From contig WPIO01000173.1 in NCBI GenBank assembly GCA_009760855.2, forward strand, positions 409,501 through 473,500: a DNA stretch of 64,000 bases, in the 5' to 3' direction. Below the pieces are notes generated by a model. The model searched no databases. It was given only the letters and a program-made list of their open reading frames with translations, and was not told where the DNA came from. Positions 37,120-48,799 of the stretch are shown here, piece by piece (the stretch's first letter is position 1; every line of letters begins with the position of its first letter). The position numbers were made by a program, and so were the translations under genes. This stretch comes from Cristatella mucedo (lineage: Eukaryota; Bryozoa; Phylactolaemata; Cristatellidae).

Positions 37120-38035
37120 CAGCACCAGCTTCGCTAGCGATAGGAACTCGTGTAGCACCCTCTGAACTAGAGTCTCAACCAGAGTCACGTACATGTGCTG
37201 TACATTTGGAAACCTCAGTTTGTAACGCCGGCTCGAAAAAGTCTGCTACATTTTACACTTCACATCTATCTGCACTGCAACACCTGCACTGCTCCGACGG
37301 CATCGATCAAATCGTTGGCTCGGTGGTACTTCCCCGCTAGGCTTATCCAGAGTCGCACACAAAAGAGCTACAAGTTCGGCATCTAGGTTTACAAGCAGTC
37401 TCTCATTAGCTGTTAGGTTTCTCACGACCACCAAGCTCCCGAAGACTTGTCGGAAAATTAGTCCTACTTGGCGAAACACCGGCCCCTCTGATTGCAGTCG
37501 TTGAGCTGTGCATCTAAACAATTTCAAATGGCATGGAGACCTTGCTGCAAGCTCCAACGAACCTCAAGCCTAGAAGTCTCTGCATACTCGCACCATCTTC
37601 TAATGCGACGAAATTTGCATGAGACTAAGCACTCATTTCGTCCTTGCAGCATAAGCAGTGGCATCGGTATTCAAGCCAGCTAAACTAGAAATTTACTTTA
37701 GGGTTGATATCGTTTATTCTGGTTAGATCGTGCATTTAAGCAGAAGCCTAACATATGTTGTCAGCTGCTTAAGCAATAATAGCAAAGCGACTACAACAGC
37801 ATCACTGCAAAAATGACTGAAGTCGGGCACCGGAAGATTGGCTATGAAGTCATGACTTTAAAGGCAACGAGTTAGTAGATAAATAAAAATAAACTGGGTT
37901 CTCATATGACAAGCTCAATCTAGCTCTGCGATACTCAGTCTTATTCTCAAACGAACCTGTCACTTTTTGTCTCAATAGGAATGACACTCAGTTTGTCGTA
38001 TGAAGTTGCACCAAATAATGATGATCGCTGACGGC
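37120..38035. other. Unassigned sequence
   Basis: No recognised exon or repeat; frames on both strands are short. Confidence 0.35.
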
Positions 38036-38039
38036 CATT

Positions 38040-38410
38040 AATAATGATAATAGTAATACATTTGAATAGAACCCTACAGAGAAGTGTATGTCTTTCTAGA
38101 CACTTTACTGATGCTGTATAGAAAGCGTTTCCAAATGATTAGTGGTAGCATCCGAAGGCAGCTGGCACAGTGTAATCAAGTAAATGCAAACGAAAGACGA
38201 ATCACAAAGACCCACCAAATCCAGTAATAAACAGATGCATTTTAAGCTTCTTTTTAAATGCCTCTGTGCCAGGAGACGTTGTGACATGCATCGGTTGTGA
38301 GTCCACACTTTGAAAGCATAGGTACTAAAAGCGCGGTCTCAAACAGTATTGAGAGCTTCGTACGTGGTGTAGCTTAAGAATTCGAGTCAGAGCAGTGGGT
38401 TGCACAATTC
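38040..38410 (-). mobile_element. LINE family A relic
   Basis: Reversed: ACATTTGAATAGAACCC, GTCTTTCTAGACACTTTACTG, AATCACAAAGACCCACC, TTTAAGCTTCTTTTTAAATG, in the family order but diverged. Confidence 0.65.
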
Positions 38411-38928
38411 ATTACGTTTTTGCCACTCATTAAATTTGTAAACGCGTTGCACTCGTGCCTCAGCAACTAGTTCCTTATAGGATGTATTCATTTTGCAAGC
38501 GAACTCAATGGATATTTTTTCAGCTTCTGGCTTGTTCTGCAAAGCTTTGGCAGCCTGTCAGGGGCCTAAAAGCATGGTTTGCCAAATATGCAGCTCTTTG
38601 CTCATATGTTACACGGATAGTACTTGCCTAGTGCAGTTGCTGAGCAATTTTTGTGAATCACCTCTACGAAGAAACTACCAGCATAAACTTGAGGAATTTC
38701 TATGCTCAACAACCCTCAAACGTGTGCATTATGCAGTACGAGAATTAGAAAATCTAAAGCACGGTCTAAGGCACTGTCATCTTTTATTGCTCATATCAAT
38801 AGGTATTCATTTAAATGGTGGTATAGCCTTCACCAAACATGCATGATCATATCGGCACTAGCAGGCACGGACTCGTGAAAAACGGTCTGACCAGAATTCT
38901 TGCGATATGGCATTGGCTCCCATCAACT

Positions 38929-38930
<2 letters not shown>
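38410..38930. other. Unassigned sequence
   Basis: A plus-strand frame of about 117 codons (38493-38846) has no recognised domain, splice context or codon signal. Confidence 0.35.

Positions 38931-38931
<1 letters not shown>

Positions 38932-38965
<34 letters not shown>
38932..38965. repeat. (TC)n microsatellite
   Basis: Uninterrupted TC dinucleotides. Confidence 0.97.
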
Positions 38966-38968
<3 letters not shown>

Positions 38969-38999
38969 ATGTTCCCAGAAAGAAAGTAACAATAATACT

Positions 39000-39645
39000 A
39001 ATAATAATACATTTCATAAAGCACCCTCAGAGAACTCAATATCTTTTTAAGTACTTTAAAGTTGCTGCAAAGGATGCACGATCGAATGTTCAGTAGTACT
39101 ATGCTCAATAAACAACAAGGATAACACGGTTAGGGGAGACATGCACAGGGTCAGCATGCAAGTATGGTTAGTGGCAGCACGGACAATGTCAGCATGCATA
39201 AGACGAGTCACAAGGACCCACTTAGTGCTGTGATAAATGTGTGCATTTTTAGGTTCTTTTTAAATGTGGTCAAGTCATGATATGTACTGACAAAGTCGAG
39301 AGTGGGTTCCAGGCTTTGGGAGCAAACGAACTAAAGGCTATATCTCCACAGGATTTGAGGTTTGTACGAGGTATAGATAAACAGTTAGATTCCGAAAAGC
39401 AGGTGGTACGATGCTTAGTGTGGTGGGGGATTAGGTCTGATAGGTAGGGTGGAGCCAAAGAATGAAGGGACTTAAAAGTAAGTGACAGAACCTTGAAGTC
39501 TATGCGTTTTTTGACTGGGAGCCAGTGCAGGTCGGCAAGAAGTCGTGTGATGTGGCAACTGTGACACTCACGACAGACAAACCTAGCTGCAGAGTTTTGC
39601 ACCAGCTGTAAGCGCCTGAGTGCACAGGCCAGTAGGGTGCTAATC
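39000..39645 (-). mobile_element. LINE family A copy
   Basis: Reversed tail ACATTTCATAAAGCACCC, CAATAAACAACAAGGATAAC, GGTTCCAGGCTTTGGGAGC. On the minus strand: [55 protein letters not shown]. Confidence 0.88.
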
Positions 39646-39744
39646 AGAAATATAATAATAATAAATGTAAGATAATAAATATTATTGTCATTTTGCTTGT
39701 CATGTTGTTTGCCGTTCATTAAACGTCTGCCCGGCTTTGTAGAT

Positions 39745-39940
39745 AGAAAAAATACTAGCTGATTTAACAGCCTCTTTCTGCATAGCTGCAGAAGTGCCTT
39801 GTCCGCTCTATATCATCACAGCTCGAAGGAGCAAAACAGGATTGCCCACCACCGGAATTGAACCCACGAGCTCGGGGCTGAGGACATGAAGAACAATCAC
39901 CTTACCTAGTCTGCCATCACAGCTCACTGTAAAGGGCTCT
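39745..39940 (-). mobile_element. SINE family C copy
   Basis: Reversed: ACTAGCTGATTTAACAGCC, AGGATTGCCCACCACCGG, ATTGAACCCACGAGC (B box) and TCACCTTACCTAG (A box). Confidence 0.8.
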
Positions 39941-39967
39941 TTTGCATGGCACATGACACAGCACATA

Positions 39968-40110
39968 TAAGGATATTGGTTAAACCCAGTGGTTACAGTG
40001 CTAGCCACGACCAAGGCCTGGCCGATGTCATGGGGTTGAGCCCTGTGGCATATGTGAAGTGCCTGAGTAGAGATACAGTTCTCTTATGGTGCTATACAAA
40101 GGAATTGTAT
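39968..40110 (+). mobile_element. SINE family D copy
   Basis: TTGGTTAAACCCAGTGGTTA (A box), ATGGGGTTGAGCCCTG (B box), GAAGTGCCTGAGTAGAGAT and GTGCTATACAAAGGAATTG. Confidence 0.8.
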
Positions 40111-40168
40111 TTTTTATACATGTAACATCAACAGTTAGTGAAGCCTCCACAGATTGCATCAAAGAGAA

Positions 40169-40284
<116 letters not shown>

Positions 40285-40314
40285 CAACCCAGCTCAAACT
40301 ATGTACCTGAGGAG

Positions 40315-40475
40315 TATGGTCTTAGCCCAAGGGTAAGGTACTCACTCTTCACGACCTAGGTCATGGCTTTGAGTCATGCAGTGGGTGTTCCTTTATTGCC
40401 ACTACAAGTGGTGTTAATAGCCGTCAAGGCTCTTCTGTCACTATAGAAATTAGGAATCCGTTAGCCTTTACATTT
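40315..40475 (+). mobile_element. SINE family C copy
   Basis: GGTCTTAGCCCAAGGGTAAG (A box), GGCTTTGAGTCATGCAGTGG (B box), TGTTCCTTTATTGCC, AATAGCCGTCAAGGCTCTTC. Confidence 0.8.
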
Positions 40476-40494
40476 TTTAATAATTGAATAGCTT

Positions 40495-40695
40495 AAACTA
40501 TAGACCAACAAGGAAAAAATATGTACTAGCTGATTTAGCAGCCATTTTTTGGCTACAGAAGAGCTTTTACAGCTATCACCACCACTTGCAGAGACAACAA
40601 AGAATCGCCCACCGTAGGAGTCGAACCCACTATTTCAGAACCGAGGTCGTGAATGGCGACCGCCTCACCTAGTGTGACAATGCAGCTCACAACGA
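40495..40695 (-). mobile_element. SINE family C copy, inverted partner
   Basis: Reversed: TACTAGCTGATTTAGCAGCC, AAGAATCGCCCACCG, GGAGTCGAACCCACTATTTC (B box), CCGCCTCACCTAG (A box). Confidence 0.8.
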
Positions 40696-40699
40696 AGTC

Positions 40700-42080
40700 T
40701 GTGCTTGCTCAGCTTAATTCTGCCTTTCGATGAGAAGGAAGTGAGTGACTTTAGAGTGAGTCCGGAGATTTTTCAAGAACTACCAACATCAGAACTGCAC
40801 GATCTGATTTAGAGGTGGAGTTTTTTTGCAGATTGCCATTCAAAATATGACTAGGGTTATTAGTAATAGCTATGACATATTTATAGAGTGCCCAAGATGT
40901 CGGTGTCTCTTATTAGGGGATTTCACGTGTGCTCGAAAGGAAGAATGTGAGTTGAGCTGAGTTTCACACGAGCGCTGTAACGTAGCAGTTTCGAAGCTCT
41001 CGACAGAGTACGATCTTCAAAATGGCACTGCCCAGCTGTCCTAGTAACATAGCAACCAGGGGAGGAATGGCTGGCAGAGCCGGCTCAGCTGGTCCCCAAT
41101 GCTCTGAGGGCGAACTCTCAGTGCAAGCTTCTTGCCAAAATCGTAGAGGTAAATCGGTGTAAAGTAGCCACCTATTTGTTGTCACAGTTTACCTGAGCAA
41201 GCTCATCCGAAACTCAACTATCAGCATGGAACGTACACACAATGACCGTGTCAAATTTTAACTTATGGAAGCTGTTTCCTAGCTGATAAAAAGGTGCATT
41301 TGCGTCTAGGTGAGAGCAGAGAGCTTCAATGGGCTATTTATAAATTCCAGAATCGGGACTATGGTATTTGAACGAGTCTGCTCAAATTACGTTAGGGCGG
41401 TGATCTTCAAAACGCTAGTAAGAGATTATCCGATGAGTCTAGTGGCTTGCAGGCAGAGGAAAGCCCAGAGATTGCAAGGCAGCAGGCACTAGCTAATTCT
41501 ACTGGGGATTGGCAGGGGCAGGGCAACTCCAGTAGAAGGTTCCTTCACGTTAGTCATTATTTAATGCAAAAGAGAACTAGCATAGCTGTAAATTGCACTT
41601 CAGAGCCGTTTCCCACCTGCCGACGTCGACATGCAGATGTTTGAGAGCTCAAGGAATTAGTACTTGTAAGCTCTCCAAAAAGGCTGCTAAACCCTTCAAG
41701 ATGACTGCTAGGATGAGCTGAACGGTCTGAACAGCTGCCTCGAGCCATCAATCGTCATCCAGGATGATTATCCAGCCCTTGACAGCTTGCTGGTATTAAG
41801 CTAGGCAAACATAGCACTGCATTTAGAGCAATTGCATGATTCTCAGGCTGATCGGTTTGGTACACTATTCTCAGTGGGTAGAGGGGTGGGTTTCAGCAGC
41901 TGGGGGGGGGGACAGAGCAGGGAGACCGGAGAACTACAGTTCTCTGTGGCAGGAGAGCAGCCAGTGGCATGCAAGGAGCCGTGACCCAACTGTGGCTAAC
42001 TACAGCTCTAACTAAGGAAGCAGATCCTCGCTTGAGTGAGTACTCTGCTCTGCTCTTTGTACTCCCCAACACACGTGCTC
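40700..42080. other. Unassigned sequence
   Basis: No recognised exon or repeat apart from a G run near 41903-41911. Confidence 0.35.
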
Positions 42081-42088
42081 ATACCCCC

Positions 42089-42156
42089 CACACACACACA
42101 AACACACACACACACACACACACACTCACACACACACACACACACACACGCACATG

Positions 42157-42203
<47 letters not shown>

Positions 42204-42230
42204 CACACACACACACACAAGCACACACAT
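42089..42230. repeat. (CA)n microsatellite, interrupted
   Basis: CA dinucleotides broken by a few TCA, GCA and ATG steps. The TH-repeat and CV-repeat frames here are artefacts. Confidence 0.97.
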
Positions 42231-42231
42231 A

Positions 42232-42838
42232 GCAATACGCTTACAGTTGGTACACAACTCTGCACCTAGGCTTTTCTGTGGGGAGCTTCGCAATTGCCAC
42301 ATCAAAAGAGTTTTTGCTGACCTGCACTAGCTCCTAATCAAGCAGCGCATCAACTTCAAGGAGCCTAACTATCAGAACTATTCTTCCACAAGGCAAAGAA
42401 TCGTACAACTTGCTGTTATGACTCGAATCGTCAAGCAATACCTCGTACGAACCTCAAAGCCGTTGGAGACCGTGCCTTTAGTTCATATGCTCCCAAAGCC
42501 TGGAACTCCCTCCCGACCTGCGTCAGAACATCCCCTGACCTGACCACATTTAAAAAGAACTAAAAGCACACCTATTTAGGACAGCATATAGTGGGTCCCT
42601 GTGATTCATCCTTCATGTACTTTTGCGTGCTGACACTGTGCATACTGCCACTAACCACATTTGCATGCTGACTCTTTGCATGTCACCCCTAACCATGTTA
42701 TTCATGTTGTTTATTCATCAAGCATGATATTACTCACCATTCAATTGCATTTCCCTTTGCAGCAAATGTGAAACGCCTAGAGAGAGATTGAGTTCTCTGA
42801 GGGCGCTTTATCAAGTGCATTATTATTATTATTATTAC
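42232..42838 (+). mobile_element. LINE family A copy
   Basis: CGCTTACAGTTGGTACAC, GTGCCTTTAGTTCATATGC, CCCAAAGCCTGGAACTCCC, CAGCAAATGTGAAACGCC, an intact hairpin tail and (ATT)n. Confidence 0.88.
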
Positions 42839-42839
42839 A

Positions 42840-43095
42840 GTATGGGACTCACTACCGATGCATGTCACTGCCACCCTGACATGACATCACTTAAAAATAA
42901 GCTTAAGGCTTTTTATTACAGTATTTGATGGGTGTTTGTGAATTGTTCTCAGTGTGCACGAACTTGCTTATACTATGCCTGCTGCTTGCGGTTTGTACCA
43001 TAGATCTTTTAGTAATGCTTTCTATACAGCATCTGTAAAGTGCCAATAAAGATATTAAGTTCTCTGAGAGCACTATACAAACTTATTAATATTTG
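42840..43095 (+). mobile_element. Older L2-like 3' fragment
   Basis: Same architecture as family A but more distant: ATCTGTAAAGTGCCAATAAA, ATTAAGTTCTCTGAGAGC, ACTATACAAACTTATTAATA. Confidence 0.6.
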
Positions 43096-43099
43096 TCTA

Positions 43100-43585
43100 T
43101 TGCAGATGCGCTCGCACACAGACAAACACACATATGTCCACATACAAAGTCACGTAACTCTGGTAGTATGATCCCGCATGTAGCAAGGACCAACAAAACG
43201 AGAGAGAGAGAGACGGATGCTGTTAAAACCCTGTCTAAATTTTGGTAACAATAATACTGACACGTATGTCCAAGCACTCTTATAAGATCTCGGGGTAAAA
43301 GTATCCAAGATGATCCGAGGCTGAATACCTTTCTAGGAACTCCTGTCTGTATAAGATAGAAAGGGGAATAGCAACAGATTCCTGATGGTTGTGTGCTCAG
43401 AGGTAGCAAGGATAAGTATATCCAAGAAAATTCAGATAGACTGAGTCAATCTGTAATCTACAGGTAGGGTTTTCTAATAAATAAAGTTGATGTATGTCAT
43501 GATGTCAGTCAGTAGCAAGTTTCAAGCTTCATTAGTGCAAAAAATGCCATCTGATATAACACGATCTGTATAGCTGCAGAATAAT
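43100..43585. other. Unassigned sequence
   Basis: Nothing recognised. Confidence 0.35.
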
Positions 43586-43587
43586 AA

Positions 43588-44460
43588 TAATAATATTATT
43601 ATTAATACACTTGATGAAGCACCCTCAGTGAGCTTAATATCTTTCTAGGCGCTTTACATTTGCTGCAAAGGGAAATGCAATTGAATGGAAAGTAAACTCA
43701 TGCTTGAAAAACAAACACAATGAATAATATGGTTAGGGTGACATGCACAGGGTCAGCATGCAAATGTGCTTAGTGGCAGCATGCACAGTGTCAGCAGGCA
43801 TAAGCACATGAAGGACGAATCACAGGGACCCACTATATGCTGTCCTAATTAGGTGTGTTTTAACTTCCTTTTAAATGTGGTCAGGTCAGGGGATGTTCTG
43901 ACGCAGGTCGGGAGGGAGTTCCAGGCTTTGGGAGCATACGAGCTAAATGCACGGTCTCCAAAGGATTTGAGGTTTGTACGAGGTATTTGTAGACTGTTGG
44001 ATTCCGAAAAGCAGGTGGTACGATGCTTGGCCTGATGGGGGAGTATATCTGAGAGATAGGCTGGAGCCATAGAATGAAGGAACTTAAAAGTGAGCGACAA
44101 AACCTTTAAAGTCAATCCGTTGCTTGACTGGTAGCCAGTGCAGGTCGGCAAGAAGTGGAGTAATGTGGCAATTGCGACACTCAGGACAGACAAGCCTAGC
44201 TGCAGAGTTTTGCACCAGCTGCAATCGCCCGATCGCAAATGCTGGTAGGCTAGTAAGCAGTGAGTTGCAGAAGTCGAGACGGGATGTCACGAATCTGGAA
44301 TCTCCAACTTGGACATGGTATCCTTATCTAAACCAGCCCGATTTTTAGCAATGCTATGGAGCTGAAAATAGGCGAATTTGACTGTGGAGCTGATATGGTC
44401 GTCTAACGAGAGGTCGCTCTGAAATATGGCACCTAGATTTCGAGCTGATGCAACAGGAGA
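43588..44460 (-). mobile_element. LINE family A copy, 3' half of a split element
   Basis: Reversed tail from 43610 and a readable minus-strand frame: [69 protein letters not shown]. The sequence breaks off at about 44460, where family B begins; about 50 bases of the same element continue at 45663. Confidence 0.9.
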
Positions 44461-45662
44461 CATGTAATGTAATGTATCTCCGTCAGTGACTCCACAAAGT
44501 CATAAAGACCATGTGGGTGTTACGCAGGAGAGTTTTGTATAGCGTTCTCACAGCCTAAGCGGCTTTCGGTACGCATTCGGTAGCCAACAGACTTCGTCTC
44601 ACGCAACAAAGAGAAAGTGGGAAGCATAGCAGAGTTAGGAGAGCAGTTGAGGTAGTGAGTAGCATAGAAGTAGCAGTTCAGGACCGCTGAAAAAGATGTG
44701 CCATAGTCGGCAGTTGGAGAGTAGATGTCGTTGCGTAAGAATTGTGGAAGCGAGTTCCACAGTCTAGGACCTGCAGAGCTAAAGCTTCTGTCGCCAATTG
44801 TCTTTAAGCGGAGGAATGGCACAGCTAATTTATTGTCCACACAGGACCTGAGGGCGCGAACAGGCTGAAACTGAGGCAGCAGTTCAGCTAGGTACGAAGG
44901 AGCTGACCCGTGGCGGGCCTTGTGGGTCAGTGTAAGAACCTTGCTCTGTATCCTTTGCTCAACTGGCAACCATCCTAGCTCTTTCAGCAAAGGTGACACG
45001 TGCTCAAACCGCTGGGACTTGAAGGCCAGCCTTGCAGCCATATTCATAGTCCGCTGTAGTGGCATAATCGCTTCCTTTGGCAGCCCAGCCAAAAGGGAAT
45101 TACAATAATCAAGCCGAGACAGAACTAAAGAGCTAGTTAAATTGTTTACAAGCCACTGTGGGAGACAGCTCCTAATCTTGGATAGGGATCGGATGTGATG
45201 GCTAGCTGTGGAGGCAGTCTTCTGAATGAAGCTTTTGAAATTGAGGCAGCTGTCGAACACGACACCTAGATTACGAGCACGTGGTGAAGGTCGCACAATA
45301 GCATCACCTATTAGAACAGCAAAGCCGTTTAATCCAGCCACACGCTTAGGGTGCCCTATGAGCAGCAGTTCGGTTTTATCGTCATTTAATTTCAGGAAGT
45401 TTTCCGACATCCAGGATCGAATGTCGGCAAGTCAAGCATTCAGTTTCTCAGTTGCTGCAGCAGATTCCGACGGTTTAAATGACAAATACAACTGAGTATC
45501 GTCAGCATAGAAGTGATATCCTATTCCATGGGCCCTAATCACTTTCCCAGAGGTTGTGTATAAATGGAGAACAGCAAGGGACCGAGTACAGACCCTTGAG
45601 GGACTCCACAGGTGACCCTTCTCATGTCTGAGACCTGACCCCCACACGGCACGGATTGACAG
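44461..45662 (-). mobile_element. LINE family B copy, longest open RT remnant (296 codons)
   Basis: Reverse transcriptase of a CR1/L2-like non-LTR retrotransposon. On the minus strand: the YADDTQLY catalytic box near 45500-45530, then NFLKLNDDKTELLLIGHPKR, ARNLGVVFDSCLNFKSFIQK, SRLDYCNSLLAGLPKEAIMP, LGWLPVEQRIQSKVLTLTHK and the C-terminal part shared by all B copies. A 296-codon frame (44520-45410) is unbroken, but a stop lies between it and the YADD frame, so the copy is dead. 5'-truncated within the RT. Inserted in a LINE A copy. Confidence 0.93.
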
Positions 45663-45712
45663 AGCCAATTTTGAGGGTCAGCCTTTCTAATCTCTGAATC
45701 ACACTTGGTTCA
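45663..45712 (-). mobile_element. LINE family A, continuation beyond the inserted LINE B
   Basis: GCCAATTTTGAGGGTCAGCC and AATCTCTGAATCACACTTGG match the family A copy at about 8075-8125, at the position expected after the break at 44460. Confidence 0.8.
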
Positions 45713-45769
45713 GAAGAAGAAGCAGAATCACCTTAATCAAGCCTTAATCACCAATGCTTGCAGTTGGCA

Positions 45770-45860
45770 ATACAGCAGTGCCTACTTAAGGATTCGAACC
45801 AACGACCTCGGTGGTGAAGAGCAAGCACCTCACCTTCAGGGCTATCGCGGCATAGAGACT
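45770..45860 (-). mobile_element. SINE family C fragment
   Basis: Reversed head: GGATTCGAACCAACGACCTC (B box) and GCACCTCACCTTCAGGGC (A box). Confidence 0.65.
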
Positions 45861-45864
45861 CACT

Positions 45865-46385
45865 CCAAAAGATTCGAAATTAGAGGCAAAGTCAATCGGC
45901 CAGAGTGTCTGGATCAGATGATGCAAGAGGAAGGGCGACGAGAAGAAAGAAAAGAAACAGCATTCAGTGAAACTCCTGAGTTAAGGAGTTGCTTGCTGGT
46001 CGTTCAGTCATCAGCTGCTACAGAGGTGCTGTGACCGGGGCTACAAGTGCAGTTGCCCCTGATTAACTTCAGTACTCCTTACCTTCAGGCCATCAGTTTG
46101 ATTAACCTGCCACCCTGGACGACAGATGTGTGTCTGACAAGCAGATAACATTCAAAAGCAGATTAAAAACCAGCTAGCGGCCGACAGCAAAGGTAAGCAT
46201 TCATTACTTGTGGGCAAACCCGTGGACTGGTTTGGCAGGGACACCCGGGAAGTGATTTTGTGCTGCTAGTAAGCACACACTGCTGGCTGACCTAAGTTGT
46301 CGAGACACTGCCTGAGTTGGGAATGGACTGACTACCAGTCTAGGTAAAGGGTTAATTTATTTATCATTTATTAGCCGACTACCGA
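45865..46385. other. Unassigned sequence
   Basis: Nothing recognised. Confidence 0.35.
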
Positions 46386-46389
46386 TTAT

Positions 46390-46868
46390 GGAATGTAATG
46401 TATCTCCGTCAGTGACTCCACAAAGTCATAAAGACAATGTGGGTGTTACGCAGGAGAGTTTTGTATAGCGCACTCACAGCCTAAGTGGCTTTCAGTACGC
46501 ATTCGGTTGCCAACAGACTTCGTCTCACGCAACAAAGAGAAAGTGGGAAGCATAGCAGAGTCAGGAGAGCAGTTGAGGTAGTGAGTAGCATAGAAGTAGC
46601 AGTTCAGGACCGCTGAAAAAGATATGCCATAGTCGGCAGTTGGAGAGTAGTTGTCGTTGCGTAAGAATTGTGGAAGCGAGTTCCACAGTCTAGGACCTGC
46701 AGAGCTAAAGCTTCTGTCGCCAAATGTCTTTAAGCTGAGGAATAGGACAGCTAATTTATTGTCCACACAGGACCTCAGGGCGCGAACAGGCTGAAACTGA
46801 TGCAGCAGTTCAGCTAGGTACGAAGGAGCCAAGCCGTGGCGGGCCTTGTGGGTTAGATTAGAGTACCT
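46390..46868 (-). mobile_element. LINE family B copy, 5'-truncated
   Basis: Reversed tail GGAATGTAATGTATCTCC, then minus-strand LTHKARHGLAPSYLAELLHQ, DNKLAVLFLSLKTFGDRSFS, LWNSLPQFLRNDNYSP to the terminal AIQNSPA. Fully open over 150 codons. Confidence 0.92.
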
Positions 46869-47149
46869 CTCTCTACTAGGAATCGTCGAAATAACATATT
46901 GTGACCCCACCCGAGTGTTACCTGCTGTATTTCAGCTGTACCAGCTACTTCACTGACTGTTTGTCGCAGATGTTTATTCCAAAAACCGATGTTATCCATT
47001 ACAAAAGTGCTCGTCGGGGTGTGAGTGCGTGCATGTGCACGTGGGCATGCCTGGGCATGCACGCCTGTGTTTATGTGTGTGTGTGGAAAAACTGTTCACG
47101 TCATACCTTAGCCTTCGCCAAGGAGGTGCGATCACACAAACCCAATGTT

Positions 47150-47930
47150 ACAAGGACCCAGCAACTGATGTAAGAAACACGTGCGTTTTTAGCTTTCTTT
47201 AAAATGTCAAGTCCCAGGATGCACTTCCATAGGCAGGGAGTGAGCTCCAGGCTTTGGATGCATACGAAACACGTGCACGGTCTTTCTATTTGTCAGAGTA
47301 GGTTTGAGGTCGGTTAGAGGCGTAGCATTAGCGACTTGAGTCAGACGAGCAGAGGATAAGATAACTGGCCTGTCACTTTGGGAAGTGATTTCGATGGAAT
47401 GACAGGAAAAGAAAATGAAGGGTGTGACTAAAGTGAGTGACGAAACCTTTACGTCAATGATCGTCGCTCAATGAGGAGCCTGTGCCGTGTGCCTACCTCA
47501 CAGTCTGCTGGTCGGCAAGAAGAGGTGCTACGTGGCTGCTTCAGAGCAGATAAGCCCGGCTACAGAGTTTTGCCACAATTGTAAGCACCTTACCGCACAG
47601 GCCGGAAGACATTCGACAAGGGATGTCGCGTAAACATGGACCACATTGGATCAAGTATCTCTGTCTAAGCAGGCACACATTTTAGCATTGTTACATAGCT
47701 CGAAGAAGGCCGAGTTGCCAAGTAATAATAATGATGATAATAATACATTTGATAATGGCACCCTCAGAGAGCTCAATCTCTTTCTGGGTGCTTTACAATT
47801 GTTGCAAAGGAAGCTCGATCGAAGTAGAGCTGATATGGTCGACATATGAAAGGTCACTTTGGAGCCGGTCATCTAGGTTTCATGCAGACATGGTTTGACC
47901 GAGCGAATTTTTAGAGCAGGGTTTTCGAAT
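47150..47930 (-). mobile_element. LINE family A relic with a nested A tail
   Basis: Diverged reversed A body (TTTTAGCTTTCTTTAAAATG, GAGCTCCAGGCTTTGGATGC, CCACAATTGTAAGCACC). A younger reversed A tail interrupts it at 47722-47824 (CATTTGATAATGGCACCC, AGCTCAATCTCTTTCTGG), after which the older body resumes (GTAGAGCTGATATGGTCG). Confidence 0.75.
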
Positions 47931-47931
47931 C

Positions 47932-48766
47932 CTCAACTAACGCTAAGTCACGTTGCAGGTGAATGTGCACTGGATGCCTGAATCATGCCCACCTCACCTC
48001 CCTCCTCCCCAAGATACCAAGATATGGCTGCTTGGTAAAGGTTGTATGCTTACTGAAAGATTGCCTGTCCTAGCTGTACTCGATAGTGGAGCCGTATAAA
48101 AGCCTGCTGTGCTTTGACCTGTCAGAAGAGCTCGAATGAGGTCGGGAGGCTGTCGCTTGATTGTTTAAATCGAAGGCTCTGGAATCTATCTATCTGGAAT
48201 CTGTAGGAATCTGTAGGAATTCCAGCATCTAATGCACCAATCGAAGTCAGCACATTGCCAGCCTAGGCCCTCGTGTGCCCTTGTCATCATCGGCAGGCGT
48301 CAGGAAAGCTCGGTGGCTGCAGCTTACCTAAGGATATTGCAGGTCGAGGTGGGACCTTGCCAGCGACACTGTATGCTTTCCTTTTGGTACGGGTGAGCAG
48401 ATCAAAGAGCCGTTGTTGAATAATTAAGGCGACTACTGGCAGCTTTAGCAGTCTAGCCTAGATGCCGACCAAGGCAACAAAGGACTGCCCTAGGCTTCCA
48501 GGTTGATATACTATTTCTAAAAGCCAACTAGCTGGGTGGCAGAGCATTCGATGTCGTCGTGACAAATGCTGTGGCGTTGCATCCGGCAGGACACGAGAGT
48601 CAGAACACTAGGCAGAAGTCGAGCCTCGGGGAGCAATCGTCGTTGGATCAGCGTGATTAGAAGACAAAATTCACTTGATTCTGAGCAACATCCCCTTTCT
48701 CCCCAGTATATATGCCATCTCTACTTACTCAACGTCCTTCTTTCCTCTTGACTGCCTGCTCGGTTA

Positions 48767-48799
<33 letters not shown>

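Noticed and set aside
42008-42269. TH-repeat and CV-repeat proteins on both strands
   Set aside because: Translations of a (CA)n microsatellite.
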